Origin: JAGWRI01 sp963728785
Lineage (GTDB): Bacteria > Gemmatimonadota > Gemmatimonadetes > Gemmatimonadales > Gemmatimonadaceae
Direction of reading: 5' to 3'
Length of the DNA: 64,000 bases
Assembly (NCBI GenBank): GCA_963728785.1
Contig: CAVSKV010000002.1
Coordinates: forward strand, 124,001 to 188,000
Shown: piece after piece, positions 17,849 through 28,299 of the stretch
Position numbering within the stretch: position 1 is the first letter of the stretch
Layout of the letters: each line of letters begins with the position of its first letter
The notes under the pieces: generated by a model
Seen by the model: the letters and a program-made list of their open reading frames with translations, nothing else
The model's database searches: none
Told to the model about the DNA's origin: nothing
Translations under genes and position numbers: made by a program

Positions 17849-19705
17849 CTACTGCCCCACCGGCAGCCGGAAGATCGCAATCTGCGGGTTCAGGATGGAC
17901 GGCAGCGCCTTGCCACCGGGCCCCGAGAATTGGATCGTGACCGTGGCCGACGTGTCAGGCGTGTCGAGACGGTAGAACGACATCGTCCCCGGATCCATCA
18001 CGTAGCTCGTCGTATCCGAAGTGATCGGATATAGAATGATCGGCATCGGGTACGGAATGTCCGATGCCGGACCGTCGAGCGCGTACAACCGCGACCAAAT
18101 CGCCCGCAAGTTGCGGGGGATGGTGTTGCCGAAGAGGTCCACGGCCGGAGCCGTATTCCGCGGCAGCCCCGGTAGGCTGTCCGTGTAGAGAGAGAGCGAA
18201 AAGTCCGAGTACATCGTCGGAAAGGGCTCGCCAATGGCTGCGGTAATGTTGGCCACGCCAGTCTGCGTGCCGTTCTCCAGCCGCCGCCACACGGCCGACC
18301 CGAACTGGTCGCCCATGTAGTGCACCAGCGCCCAGTCGCCCCCGCGCCAGGAAAAGCCGTCGTCCGCGTCCGTGTGTTCGGTGATGCTGGCCGTATCGGG
18401 GAGGAGTCCATACTGATAGGAGTCGTACAGGAAATCACTCGCGAAGCCCTCGGCTGAATCCGGGAACAGCTGCGTCGGGTCGGTGCGGCAGGCCGGCGGC
18501 GGGCACTTGTTCTCGTAGTACAGCGAGCCGAGTTCCTCTGCCATGATGCTCAGCCCCTCGTCCAGCCACCCAGATTCCGGTTGCCCTCCATGGGTGATGA
18601 CGTGGGTGCCGAAGTCGATCAAATGCTGCAGCTCGTGCACGAACGTACTCGGAACGTCCAGCCCCACGTCGGCCACCGTGTGCGCGCAACTGAATGCGCC
18701 GTTCGGGTCGGGGACGATCGAATAGAAGATCTCGCCCTGGTTGGAATTCGGATCCGACGAACCGTCGAAGTCCTGGGAGTCGAAGAACCCGGCCACGTAG
18801 CCGACGGTCTGGCACTCCGCGGTCGGCGTGTCGGCGTTCACCACCGGCGACATCAGCATGATCACGTGGCCGTTGTTGTCGACGTCCGTCGGCGGGCCGA
18901 ACGCCGCCGTATCGATCGGATAGAGCGTCTGGTCGAAATACTGGCCAAACTGTTGAAGTTGGGTGGGCGTGAACCCATTGGCCGGTGCCAGGGTGTCGAT
19001 ATAGAGGAAGATGTTGCTGCCGACGTACGACAACTGCGCGTTGACCGTCGCCCAGCTTCCCGACCCAGTGAAATTCGACAGCACGTGGAAGCTGCGGACG
19101 CTCCCCAACGGTGGGGGAGGAGAAACCGCCGCGCTGATTCCCACGCTCCGCCGCGCGGTGGCCAGCCCTCGCGCACGCGCGCTCATCTGGTCGAACGCGC
19201 CGGCCGCGTACAGCTTGCGCTCCTTGGCGCGCAATTTGGCATATACCTGCTGCTGCAAAGCGTGCGAGCGAACCGCTGGCAACGTCACCGTCCTGGCCGT
19301 CCCGCCCCTCAGAATCGCTATCCGGGAAGCCGACACCGATGGCGCCGCGCTCGCCGACGCGGCGACGTTGTACAGGACGTACGCGGCGCTGGCGCTCGAC
19401 GTGGGGAACCCATAGTCGGTGGGGAACTCGGGAATCACGAGGTAGCTGGCGCCTTTCCCCGCCACGGCCACCGTGGTGCCCCCATTGCTGCAGTCCACCC
19501 GCACCGTCTGAGCGGGAGCGAGTGTCAGCGTGTCCGTTATCGAGCACGGATTGCGCGTGAACGACGTCAGGGTCGTGGACCCCGTTGTCGACAGAAGCGC
19601 GGGCGGCGAATCGCAGCTCGCGAGGGCAAGGATCGCCGTGGCGGCCCCTATCATCTGGGTTACGGACGGACGGCGAGAACGAACGGGCATCGGCTGCTCC
19701 GGCAT
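17849..19705 (-). CDS. M30-like (hyicolysin-type) zinc metallopeptidase lipoprotein
   Basis: A 618-residue exported protein. The N-terminus has a hydrophobic stretch ending in ILALASC, a good lipobox. The catalytic region has HELQHLIDF near residue 356, the HExxH zinc motif with the second helix turn of the M30 family, and WLDEGLSIMAEELG about 25 residues later, providing the third zinc ligand of a gluzincin. The N-terminal 190 residues (Ser/Thr/Ala-rich, one Cys pair) look like a propeptide or a BACON-like beta domain; the C-terminus is beta-rich. Start chosen at 19705, since the 14 residues before it lie upstream of the signal peptide. The substrate is probably extracellular protein. Confidence 0.78.
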   Translation of the reverse strand: MPEQPMPVRSRRPSVTQMIGAATAILALASCDSPPALLSTTGSTTLTSFTRNPCSITDTLTLAPAQTVRVDCSNGGTTVAVAGKGASYLVIPEFPTDYGFPTSSASAAYVLYNVAASASAAPSVSASRIAILRGGTARTVTLPAVRSHALQQQVYAKLRAKERKLYAAGAFDQMSARARGLATARRSVGISAAVSPPPPLGSVRSFHVLSNFTGSGSWATVNAQLSYVGSNIFLYIDTLAPANGFTPTQLQQFGQYFDQTLYPIDTAAFGPPTDVDNNGHVIMLMSPVVNADTPTAECQTVGYVAGFFDSQDFDGSSDPNSNQGEIFYSIVPDPNGAFSCAHTVADVGLDVPSTFVHELQHLIDFGTHVITHGGQPESGWLDEGLSIMAEELGSLYYENKCPPPACRTDPTQLFPDSAEGFASDFLYDSYQYGLLPDTASITEHTDADDGFSWRGGDWALVHYMGDQFGSAVWRRLENGTQTGVANITAAIGEPFPTMYSDFSLSLYTDSLPGLPRNTAPAVDLFGNTIPRNLRAIWSRLYALDGPASDIPYPMPIILYPITSDTTSYVMDPGTMSFYRLDTPDTSATVTIQFSGPGGKALPSILNPQIAIFRLPVGQ

Positions 19706-19862
19706 GGTGGTCTCTGAAACGGTTGCACGTGATAGTAGTCGGTACATGGAGATGTTCCCGGGTTGGCACGGGTGGCGAGGCGCGCGCGACCCCGTCGTTC
19801 GGGCCTATGGGGAGGACGGCGAAACACGCAGGATGTTAGGTTTCGGGATAAGGAGTGCCCCT

Positions 19863-21533
<1,671 letters not shown>

Positions 21534-21552
21534 CGGCGCCGAACGGACCCGG

Positions 21553-22584
21553 TCAATCTCCGCCCGGCTTTCCGGCCGCCTGCTCCAGGTGACCGCCGAA
21601 CCCGTAACGCATGGCCGACAGCAGCCTGAAGCCATATTCCTCGTTGCCGCGGGAGGCGAAACGGGAGTAGAGCGCTGCGCTGATCACCGGCGCGGGAATG
21701 CCCTCATCCACCGCCGCCTGCACCGTCCATCGCCCTTCGCCGGAATCCGATACGCGCCCCTCGAACGGCGAGAGGTCGGGATGCTGCCGCAACGCTCCGG
21801 CAGTCAGGTCGAGCAGCCAGGACCCGATGACGCTGCCGCGCCGCCACACCTCTGCGACTTCCGGAATGCTGATGTCGTATCGATAGAACTCGGGATGGCG
21901 CAGCGGAGTGGTCTCGGCATTCACTTCGCGCGTTTCGGTGCCGGCGTTGGCGTGCTTGATGATGTTCAGTCCCTCAGCGAGCGCCGCCATCATGCCGTAC
22001 TCGATGCCGTTGTGCACCATCTTCACGAAATGGCCCGCGCCGTTGGCGCCGCAGCGCAGATACCCGTTCTCGGCCGGCGAAGGTTCGCCCGTGCGCCCGG
22101 GTGTCCGCGCGGCCGATCCTACGCCCGGGGCCAGCGACCGGAATATGGGTTCGAGCCGGCTCACGATCGCTTCCTCGCCCCCGATCATCAGGCAGTATCC
22201 GCGCTCCATGCCCCAGACGCCACCGCTGGTGCCGCAGTCGACGTAGTGGATTCCCGCGGGCTTCAACTCGCCCGCGCGGCGAATATCATCGTGGTAGTAG
22301 GAGTTGCCGCCATCGATCACGATGTCCCCCGCCTCCAGCACGGGGGTCAGCGACTTCAGCACCGAGTCGACGGCCGCCGCCGGCACCATCATCCACACCG
22401 CGCGCGGCTTGCTCAGCTTCTTCGCGAAATCGGCCAGGCTGGTTGAGGCCGTCGCTCCCTTCGCGGCCAGATCCTGCATGGCCGCGGGATGCGTGTCGTA
22501 CACCACGCATTGGTGGCCGGCCTTCTGGAGCCGCTGCACCATGTTCGACCCCATGCGGCCCAGACCGATCATTCCGAGTTGCAT
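21553..22584 (-). CDS. gnd: 6-phosphogluconate dehydrogenase (decarboxylating), short GndA-type
   Basis: A 343-residue protein that starts with the NAD(P)-binding MQLGMIGLGRMGSNMVQRL. It contains IDGGNSYYHDD and DCGTSGGVWGMERGYCLMIGG for substrate binding, and CGANGAGHFVKMVHNGIEYGMM with the catalytic Lys and His-Asn pair. The length matches the short, usually NAD-dependent form rather than the 470-residue form. The ATG at 22584 follows AGGAG at 8 bases. It converts 6-phosphogluconate to ribulose 5-phosphate and CO2 in the oxidative pentose phosphate pathway. No other pathway gene is adjacent. The C-terminal domain ends with YGFRLLSAMRYGFGGHL, as in the family. Confidence 0.94.
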   Translation of the reverse strand: MQLGMIGLGRMGSNMVQRLQKAGHQCVVYDTHPAAMQDLAAKGATASTSLADFAKKLSKPRAVWMMVPAAAVDSVLKSLTPVLEAGDIVIDGGNSYYHDDIRRAGELKPAGIHYVDCGTSGGVWGMERGYCLMIGGEEAIVSRLEPIFRSLAPGVGSAARTPGRTGEPSPAENGYLRCGANGAGHFVKMVHNGIEYGMMAALAEGLNIIKHANAGTETREVNAETTPLRHPEFYRYDISIPEVAEVWRRGSVIGSWLLDLTAGALRQHPDLSPFEGRVSDSGEGRWTVQAAVDEGIPAPVISAALYSRFASRGNEEYGFRLLSAMRYGFGGHLEQAAGKPGGD

Positions 22585-22673
22585 TCGTCCATCTCCTGGA
22601 AAGATTTCCGACCGCGCTGAGGGACACCGCACGGTCCCCCGTAGTTCCGGGTGCACGCGGGAAACGCCCTCTG

Positions 22674-23927
22674 CTACGCCATCACCGCCGCTCCCTTCAC
22701 CACCCGCCCACCCTGCACCACCGTTCGGATCGTTGCCGGCGTGAGCGCATGGATGTCGACCAGCGGGTCGATGGTCGCCACCGTGACGTCCGCCAACTTG
22801 CCGGCTTCGAGCGTCCCCACGCGGTCCTGCCACCCCAGGCACTCGGCGGCCGCGCGCGTCGTCGCTACCAGCGACTCCATGGGCGACATCCCCGCGTGAT
22901 CACACATCAGGCCCAGTTCGCGCAGGTTCGTGCCGTGCGGCATGACACCGGCGTCGGTGCCCATGGCGATCTTCACTCCTGCCTTGTGCGCCCGGCGGAT
23001 GCTGTCGCGATGCGCCAGCACTACTTCCTTGGCCTTGCGCAGCGCCCACTCCGAGATCATCCCGGCCTGTTCGGCCTGTTCGATCACCGCCTGGGCTGCC
23101 AGCAGAGTCGGTACGAGGAAGGTGCCATGGGCGAGCATCAGTTCGATCGCCTCCTCGTCCAGATAGATGCCATGCTCGATGGACTGGATGCCCGCGCGCA
23201 CCGCGTTCTTGATCCCTTCGGTGCCCTGCGCATGCGCCATCACCTTGATGCCGCGGCGGAACGCACCCTCCTGCACCATCACGGCCAGCTCTTCAGGCGA
23301 GAACTGCGTGAATTGTGGATGATCCGTTGGGCTGAGCACTCCACCCGTCGAGCACACCTTGATCACCTCGGCGCCGGCGCGCAGCACCTCCCGCACCTTC
23401 TTGCGGACATCGTCCACACCGTCGCAGGTCCCGCTCGGGAGCCCCGGGTGCGGCGTGAACAACCCCAGCTCCTGGCCCGACGGGAGCCAGAAGTCCAGAT
23501 GGCCGCCGGTGATCGAGAGCGGCGTGATGCTGATCTGCATGCGCGGGCCTTCGACGAGCCCCATTTCGAGCGCCCGCTTGAGCCCGAGGTCCGCCCCGCC
23601 GGCGTCGCGTACCGTCGTGATGCCGGCGTCCAACGTGCGGCGCAGGTAGCCCAGCGCCAGGTAGAAGTTGAGCGAGAAAGGCGTGGTGGCGTGCTTTAGC
23701 ATCCCCTCGTTCTGCATCGTCACATGCACGTGGGCGTCGATGAGCCCGGGCAGTATCGTGCCGCCGCCGGCGTCGATCTCGGTGATCGCGCCCGCCGGGC
23801 GGCGCAGCGCGTCGAGCCGGCCCACGGCTTCGATGCGGTCGTCCTTGACGAGCACGGCGCCGTCGGGCACGGGCGCGGCGCCCGTGCCGTCAATGAGGGT
23901 CCCGTTGCGGATGAGCGTATAGGTCAT
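22674..23927 (-). CDS. Metal-dependent amidohydrolase (imidazolonepropionase/prolidase-like)
   Basis: A 417-residue amidohydrolase. The N-terminal beta-sandwich opens with YTLIRNGTLIDGTGAAPVPDGAVLV, and the barrel has GLIDAHVHVTMQ (two His ligands), AEVIKVCSTGGVLS (Lys that could be carbamylated), KVMAHAQGTEGI and QSIEHGIYLDEEAI (further His ligands), and MGTDAGVMPHGTN with the catalytic Asp. This set is typical of the imidazolonepropionase-related group that includes Xaa-Pro and other cyclic-amide hydrolases. The GMSPMESLVATTRAAAECLG and AGKLADVTV segments close the domain. The start could also be the ATG at 23951. Substrate unknown; no transporter or pathway partner is nearby. Confidence 0.85.
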   Translation of the reverse strand: MTYTLIRNGTLIDGTGAAPVPDGAVLVKDDRIEAVGRLDALRRPAGAITEIDAGGGTILPGLIDAHVHVTMQNEGMLKHATTPFSLNFYLALGYLRRTLDAGITTVRDAGGADLGLKRALEMGLVEGPRMQISITPLSITGGHLDFWLPSGQELGLFTPHPGLPSGTCDGVDDVRKKVREVLRAGAEVIKVCSTGGVLSPTDHPQFTQFSPEELAVMVQEGAFRRGIKVMAHAQGTEGIKNAVRAGIQSIEHGIYLDEEAIELMLAHGTFLVPTLLAAQAVIEQAEQAGMISEWALRKAKEVVLAHRDSIRRAHKAGVKIAMGTDAGVMPHGTNLRELGLMCDHAGMSPMESLVATTRAAAECLGWQDRVGTLEAGKLADVTVATIDPLVDIHALTPATIRTVVQGGRVVKGAAVMA

Positions 23928-24116
23928 GGGTCGCGACGCCAAAGTGGGCATGAGAGCGGGATGCCGCGGATTCTACGGCGGGGGCCCGCCCTCCGCCAAC
24001 TACGCTACCCCTGTCGGAACGGTGGGGGCCGAGATCGGCGGAGTCGGGGGCTCGCGCATCGGAACCGAGAACGGTAGGTTGGGCGGGTCCACCCCCCAAC
24101 CCCAGGAGGTCTCGCA

Positions 24117-24776
24117 ATGCTCGACTTCGGCCAGTTCTCCACCCACCGGCGTGGTTTTCTCACGCGCCTCGCAGGTGCCGTCGGTCTCGCCGCCATCGCT
24201 CCGAGCCGTCTGCTGGCGGAGGCAACTGCTCCGAGCCAGGATCCGCAGTTTGAAGCATGGTTGAATCGGATCCACGGAACGCATCGTATCGTGTTCGACG
24301 CGCCGGCCGCCAACGGTGGCATGGCGGTCATATGGCCGCGCGTGTATCTGATGACGATGAACGCTACCTACAAGACTACTGATGCCCAGGATTCGACCGT
24401 GGTGATCCTGCGACACGAGGCGGCGCCCCTCGCGCTGGGTGATGCGATGTGGGCCAAGTACAAGTTCGGCGAGCAGTTGAAGGTGGACGACAACGGGCAG
24501 CCGGCCACGCGCAACATGTTCGCGACGATCACCGGACTTCCGCTCCCCGCACTCGGCGTGGTCGAAGTGTTGAAGACGGGTACGCTCATCGGCGTGTGCG
24601 ACGTCGCGCTCAGCGTGCTGAGCGGCGCGATCGCCGGCAAGACCGGCGGAAACGCAAACGACGTCAAGAAGGAGCTGATCGCCAACGTCTATCCCGGCAT
24701 CCAGGTTGTACCGTCGGGCGTGATGGCCGTGGGCCGCGCGCAGGAGAAGGGCTGCAACTACTGTTTCGCCGGCTGA
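24117..24776 (+). CDS. Tat-exported DsrE-like protein with C-terminal CxxC
   Basis: A 219-residue protein preceded by AGGAGG at 24103-24108. The N-terminus HRRGFLTRLAGAVGLAAIA is a twin-arginine signal, so the folded protein should be exported, probably with a bound cofactor. The mature part has STVVILRHEAAPLALGDAMW and ATITGLPLPALGVVEVLKTGTLIGVCDVAL, resembling DsrE-like sulfur-relay folds where a Cys sits after a helix. The last residues include GCNYCFAG, a CxxC near the terminus. A role in periplasmic sulfur or metal handling is possible but not shown. It converges on the zinc-ribbon gene across a strong hairpin. Confidence 0.7.
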   Translation: MLDFGQFSTHRRGFLTRLAGAVGLAAIAPSRLLAEATAPSQDPQFEAWLNRIHGTHRIVFDAPAANGGMAVIWPRVYLMTMNATYKTTDAQDSTVVILRHEAAPLALGDAMWAKYKFGEQLKVDDNGQPATRNMFATITGLPLPALGVVEVLKTGTLIGVCDVALSVLSGAIAGKTGGNANDVKKELIANVYPGIQVVPSGVMAVGRAQEKGCNYCFAG

Positions 24777-24811
24777 TCCGGAATTCGTCGGCCAGCGAAG
24801 TCAGACCCTGG

Positions 24812-24856
24812 CTGCTCGCCGCCGCGGGGGAGGTCCATCCCGGCGGCGCGCAGCAG
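24812..24856. terminator. Strong hairpin between convergent genes
   Basis: CGCCGCCG (24817-24824) pairs perfectly with CGGCGGCG (24841-24848) around a 16-base loop, and CTGCT/AGCAG extends the stem after a 3-base bulge. It lies between the ends of the DsrE-like gene (24776) and the 13-gene korA-to-zinc-ribbon operon (24860), so it may stop both transcripts. There is no T tract. Confidence 0.55.
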
Positions 24857-24859
24857 CGG

Positions 24860-25216
24860 TCAGCCCACCGGCTCGGCGTGATCGACCTTCCACCGAGCGG
24901 GACTGCCGCACTCAAGGCAGGCAGCGTGCCCGTTGCCGTACAACACCATGTCGGTCTCGCGGTCGCAGGCGGGACAGAGGGACCGCAGCGTCCGGAGGCC
25001 GTCGGTGGGCAGACCGTCGCGCACGATCCGGGCGACCATGGCATCGGGCCCGACGGCGCCGAGCGGGCACAGCGCCCCCGTGCACCTGTCGCCGACTTCG
25101 AGACACACGACCTCCGAATCGAGGAGCGTCGCTTGCCCCTCATGTTCGGGCGCATCGGTGATCACGAGGTTCACTTCGCGCTTGCAGGCGTTGCAGAACA
25201 GCCGGTGGCTCTTCAT
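24860..25216 (-). CDS. Small zinc-ribbon protein at the end of the kor-por-rnf operon
   Basis: A 118-residue protein with two Cys-rich modules: FCNACKREVNL at the N-terminus with further Cys at EVVCLEVGDRCTGALCP, and LCPACDRETDMVLYGNGHAACLECG near the C-terminus. Both resemble zinc ribbons and could also hold iron. It starts ten bases after the apbE stop, so it is the last gene of the operon that also encodes Rnf. There is no catalytic motif. Zinc ribbons of this type often act in protein-protein or nucleic-acid contacts. A role in Rnf assembly or iron-sulfur handling is a guess from position only. Confidence 0.7.
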   Translation of the reverse strand: MKSHRLFCNACKREVNLVITDAPEHEGQATLLDSEVVCLEVGDRCTGALCPLGAVGPDAMVARIVRDGLPTDGLRTLRSLCPACDRETDMVLYGNGHAACLECGSPARWKVDHAEPVG

Positions 25217-25226
25217 CTCGCCCTCC

Positions 25227-26225
25227 TCAGGTCAACGGAATCGCTTCGGCTCCGGGAATCAATCGCCGGGCGAGCGCGGTCGCCGCATCCCGCGGCAGCC
25301 CGAACCCCGATGTCGACGCCGCATCGGCGTCCATCGCCCGGTCGCCCAGCACCGTGTTGCTGTGGATCGGCGTCCGGCGGGGCGCCGCAGTCAGCGGATC
25401 CATCAGGTGGTCGTAGCGCACGCCCCGCCACCGGAAGAACCGTTCGTAGTCGCCCGACGTCGTGACCGCGCGGTCGGCCACGTCGAGCGTGGCAGCGAGC
25501 GCGGACAGGTCGTGCGGATCGCGAATGCCGATCTTCCACGGCTCGCCTTCGGGCGATCCGCCCAGCGCGTAGAGATCGCCGCCCACGGTAACGATTGCGT
25601 GCGCGATGCCCCGCGCGCGCAGTGCGTCGGTGGCGCGGTCGATGCCGTACCCCTTGGCGATCGCGCCCAGATCGAGGTGGATGTCGCGATCGTCGTACCG
25701 AATGGCCGGGTGTCCGCGGAAGGTCGAGACGTCCACCTTGCGCCAGAAGTTGCGCCCGGCAAGCCGCTCCACGTCGATTCCGGGCGGTGGCTCGTGGCGA
25801 TGCAGCACGTCCCACAGTTCGGCCACTTCGCCGATGGCCGGATCGAACCGTCCGTCGCTCACCGACGCCCACTCGAGCGCGCGCCGCACGACCATCGCCG
25901 TCTCCGGCGTGACGAACACGGCGTCGCGCGCCGCGGAGAGATTGGCACGCCCGATGTCCGATGTCGTCGCGAAGCGGGTCATGGTCCGCTCCACCCACTG
26001 CAGTTCGGCGATGGCGGCGTCGATGGCACGCTCCGCGACGTGCACGTCCCGGTGCGCGACCTGCACTTCGGCGATGGTGCCCATCACCGGGATGGTGCGC
26101 CGAGTGATCGTGAGGCCGCGGCGCCGCAGGGCGAGGGGCAGCGAGAGCCCCACGAACATCCCGGTGCCGATGGTCAGGAACTCGCGCCGGCCCAGCGTCC
26201 AGCGCGGCGAGGGATCAAATGGCAT
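25227..26225 (-). CDS. apbE: FAD:protein FMN transferase (flavin transferase)
   Basis: A 332-residue ApbE-family enzyme. The N-terminus has RREFLTIGTGMFVGLSLPLAL, a twin-arginine-like signal, so the enzyme acts in the periplasm. The body has RTIPVMGTIAEVQV, LDLGAIAKGYGIDRAT (Mg/FAD site), VTVGGDLYALG and RYDHLMDPLTAAP, all hallmark blocks. It transfers FMN from FAD to a Thr of membrane proteins. The obvious targets are RnfG and RnfD from the same operon, whose TGAT and TSAT motifs match the relaxed acceptor pattern. It overlaps the small Cys-rich gene by 11 bases. Confidence 0.93.
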   Translation of the reverse strand: MPFDPSPRWTLGRREFLTIGTGMFVGLSLPLALRRRGLTITRRTIPVMGTIAEVQVAHRDVHVAERAIDAAIAELQWVERTMTRFATTSDIGRANLSAARDAVFVTPETAMVVRRALEWASVSDGRFDPAIGEVAELWDVLHRHEPPPGIDVERLAGRNFWRKVDVSTFRGHPAIRYDDRDIHLDLGAIAKGYGIDRATDALRARGIAHAIVTVGGDLYALGGSPEGEPWKIGIRDPHDLSALAATLDVADRAVTTSGDYERFFRWRGVRYDHLMDPLTAAPRRTPIHSNTVLGDRAMDADAASTSGFGLPRDAATALARRLIPGAEAIPLT

Positions 26226-26361
26226 GATGGTCTCCTTCCTTCCAGCGGTCGCAGGAACCGCCCGAGCACCCTTCGCAATGGCCGGTGCAGGCGCGGTGCG
26301 GCACGAGGCCGTAGACGGCGAACAGCGCCGCGGCGACGACGATCCCGATGATGGTTGTCAT
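26215..26361 (-). CDS. Cys-rich single-helix small membrane protein between rnfA and apbE
   Basis: This 48-residue gene starts at the ATG overlapping the rnfA stop (TAATG) and runs 11 bases into apbE, so it sits within the coupled operon. Residues 4-20 form one hydrophobic helix. The short tail has Cys25, Cys29, Cys32 and Cys37 (CxxxCxxCxxxxC), then a His/Asp-rich end. The pattern resembles FeoB-associated Cys-rich small proteins. It could bind a metal or an iron-sulfur cluster near the Rnf complex. It is not one of the six classical Rnf subunits, and its role is unknown. Confidence 0.72.
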   Translation of the reverse strand: MTTIIGIVVAAALFAVYGLVPHRACTGHCEGCSGGSCDRWKEGDHHAI

Positions 26362-26939
26362 TATCCGGCGCTCCCCATGCCGGCGAATCCCATGAACGCC
26401 ATCGATAAGCATGAGGCGATGACGAGAACCAGGCCCATCCGCCGTGCCACGGCCGGCACGTCGGTGAGTTCGATGCGCTCGCGGATGGACGCCATGAGCG
26501 ACAGCGCCAGCGTCAGCCCGAAGCCGGCGCCGAGCGCGAACACGAGGCCCTCGACCAGGGTGTAACCGCGGCTGGTCTGGAACAGGGCCAGCCCGAGAAT
26601 CGCGCAGTTGGTCGTGATCAGCGGCAGGTAGATGCCGAGCTGCCGGAACAGCACCGGCAGATACTTCTTCACCGCCATCTCGACGATCTGGACCACGGAC
26701 GCGATCACCACGATGAACGCGATGGTCCGCAGGTAGGGCGTCCGGGTGAGCACGAACGTGTTCAATACCCACACGCACAGCGCGGTGAGAATGAGCACGA
26801 AGGTGTTCGCCAGCCCCAGGCGCCAGGCGGTTTCGACCTTCCCGGTGACGCCGAAGAACGAACACAGCCCCAGAAACATGACCAGGGTGAAGTTGTTCAC
26901 CAGCATCGTCGAGATGAAGATCCAAACGAGATTGCTCAT
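26361..26939 (-). CDS. rnfA: Rnf electron transport complex subunit A
   Basis: A 192-residue polytopic membrane protein with six predicted helices. The blocks MLVNNFTLVMFLGLCSFFG near the start and YLPLITTNCAILGLALFQ are diagnostic; each of these inverted repeats supplies a Cys (LGLC and TTNC) to the intramembrane iron-sulfur centre formed with RnfE. It starts with an ATGA overlap on the rnfE stop. RnfA belongs to the ion-translocating core of ferredoxin:NAD+ oxidoreductase, in the inner membrane. Length is usual for the family. Confidence 0.95.
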   Translation of the reverse strand: MSNLVWIFISTMLVNNFTLVMFLGLCSFFGVTGKVETAWRLGLANTFVLILTALCVWVLNTFVLTRTPYLRTIAFIVVIASVVQIVEMAVKKYLPVLFRQLGIYLPLITTNCAILGLALFQTSRGYTLVEGLVFALGAGFGLTLALSLMASIRERIELTDVPAVARRMGLVLVIASCLSMAFMGFAGMGSAG

Positions 26940-27628
26940 GCGGTTACCCGTGCGCGGCGCTTGCGGGTCTCGATGATGAACGCCAAGCCGAGCAGCGCGA
27001 TGCCCAGCGCCAGGAATCCGCCCGGCGGCATCATCATGAACACCCACGGTTCGAACCGCGGGCCGAAAAGGTTGTGACCGAGGATGCTGCCCTTGCCCAG
27101 GACCTCGCGGATCGTGCTCAGGAGCGACAGCGCGAGGGTGAACCCCATCCCCATCCCGAGGCCGTCGGCCACCGCGCGGTGCACCGGCACTTTGGCGGCG
27201 AACGCCTCCGCCCGGCCGAGCAGCAGGCAGTTGGCCACGATCAGCGGGATGAACGGGCCCAGCGCCTTGCTGATATCGGGGAAGGTCGCGGCAAGGATCA
27301 TGTCGGCCAGCGTCACGAACGTGGCGATGATCAGGATGTACGACGTGATGCGCACTTCATTGGCGATGTACTTGCGGAAGAGCGACACGAACAGGCCCGA
27401 TCCCACGAGCACGAACGTCGTCGCGATCCCCATGGCCAGGCCGTTGGCCAGCACGTTGGTGACGGCCATCGTCGGACACATGCCGAGCAGCTGCACGAGG
27501 ACCGGGTTCTCGCGTCCGATGCCGCGCCAGATGTCGGCGATTACCGTGGCCGGGGGCGGCGCGCCCGGAATCAGTTCCACGCCGACCGGCGGCGCCGCCG
27601 ACGGCTCGGCGATTGGAACGCTTGTCAC
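26936..27628 (-). CDS. rnfE: Rnf electron transport complex subunit E
   Basis: A 230-residue membrane protein, the paralogue of RnfA. The signature blocks are NPVLVQLLGMCPTMAVTNVLANG and GPFIPLIVANCLLLGRAEAF, each with the Cys used for the shared iron-sulfur site. A 30-residue cytosolic N-terminus precedes the first helix. The GTG start at 27628 overlaps the rnfG stop as GTGA; the open frame extends upstream but only over rnfG. Together with RnfA it forms the membrane core that moves electrons across the bilayer. Confidence 0.95.
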   Translation of the reverse strand: MTSVPIAEPSAAPPVGVELIPGAPPPATVIADIWRGIGRENPVLVQLLGMCPTMAVTNVLANGLAMGIATTFVLVGSGLFVSLFRKYIANEVRITSYILIIATFVTLADMILAATFPDISKALGPFIPLIVANCLLLGRAEAFAAKVPVHRAVADGLGMGMGFTLALSLLSTIREVLGKGSILGHNLFGPRFEPWVFMMMPPGGFLALGIALLGLAFIIETRKRRARVTA

Positions 27629-28299
27629 TGCTGGCCTCCACGATCGTACGCTTCGAGCAGCGGCCGCCACTTGGCGACGGCGTCGTTGATGATGCGGATC
27701 ACGGCGCGCGACGAGATCGTCGCGCCGGTGATCGTCTGGACCTGGCTCGGATCTCCGGCCACGAGGGTCTTCACGCCCTTGAGCGGGGCGATGCGTCCGG
27801 CGAACTGCGCGCCGAACGACGTGTCCGACTCCACCCGGTCGCCCAACCCCGGCGTCTCCTTCTGGTCGAGCACCTTGTATCCGGTAAGCGCGCCGGTGGA
27901 CGGATCGAAGCCGATCATCAGCGAGAGCAGCTCCTGGAATCCGGGCTCGGCGGCCGTGACGGCTACGCCGATGCGCTTGCCCCCGGCGTCATATCCGACG
28001 AAGGCCTTCTCGGCTTCGCGCTTGTCCGTGCCCGCCGGCGGCTTGGCAGTCACGGCGTTGCCCACCAGATAGAGCGTGTCCCAACGCGCGGGCGCCTTGA
28101 GCACCTCGCGCACCGCGCCGTTGATCTGCTCGGCGGCGTGCTTCTGGATGGCCGGCAGCGTGATGTTGTAGACCGTCACGATGAGCCACCCCGCGGCCGC
28201 ACCGGCAATGGCCAGCGTCGCCAAGAGCTTCCACGCCGGCTCCATCTTCCGCTCCAGCACTGGCGGCGGTGGCACCTGGCTGTGCGGGGCGTCGGTCAT
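27625..28299 (-). CDS. rnfG: Rnf electron transport complex subunit G (covalent FMN)
   Basis: A 224-residue protein with one N-terminal membrane helix (about residues 24-46) and a periplasmic FMN-binding domain. The motif TITGATISS near residue 192 is the covalent flavinylation site, where FMN is attached to the Thr of TGAT by the ApbE encoded downstream. ETPGLGDRVES is the conserved loop before it. Junctions on both sides are 4-base overlaps. RnfG passes electrons on the periplasmic face between RnfD and the RnfA/E core. Confidence 0.95.
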   Translation of the reverse strand: MTDAPHSQVPPPPVLERKMEPAWKLLATLAIAGAAAGWLIVTVYNITLPAIQKHAAEQINGAVREVLKAPARWDTLYLVGNAVTAKPPAGTDKREAEKAFVGYDAGGKRIGVAVTAAEPGFQELLSLMIGFDPSTGALTGYKVLDQKETPGLGDRVESDTSFGAQFAGRIAPLKGVKTLVAGDPSQVQTITGATISSRAVIRIINDAVAKWRPLLEAYDRGGQQ

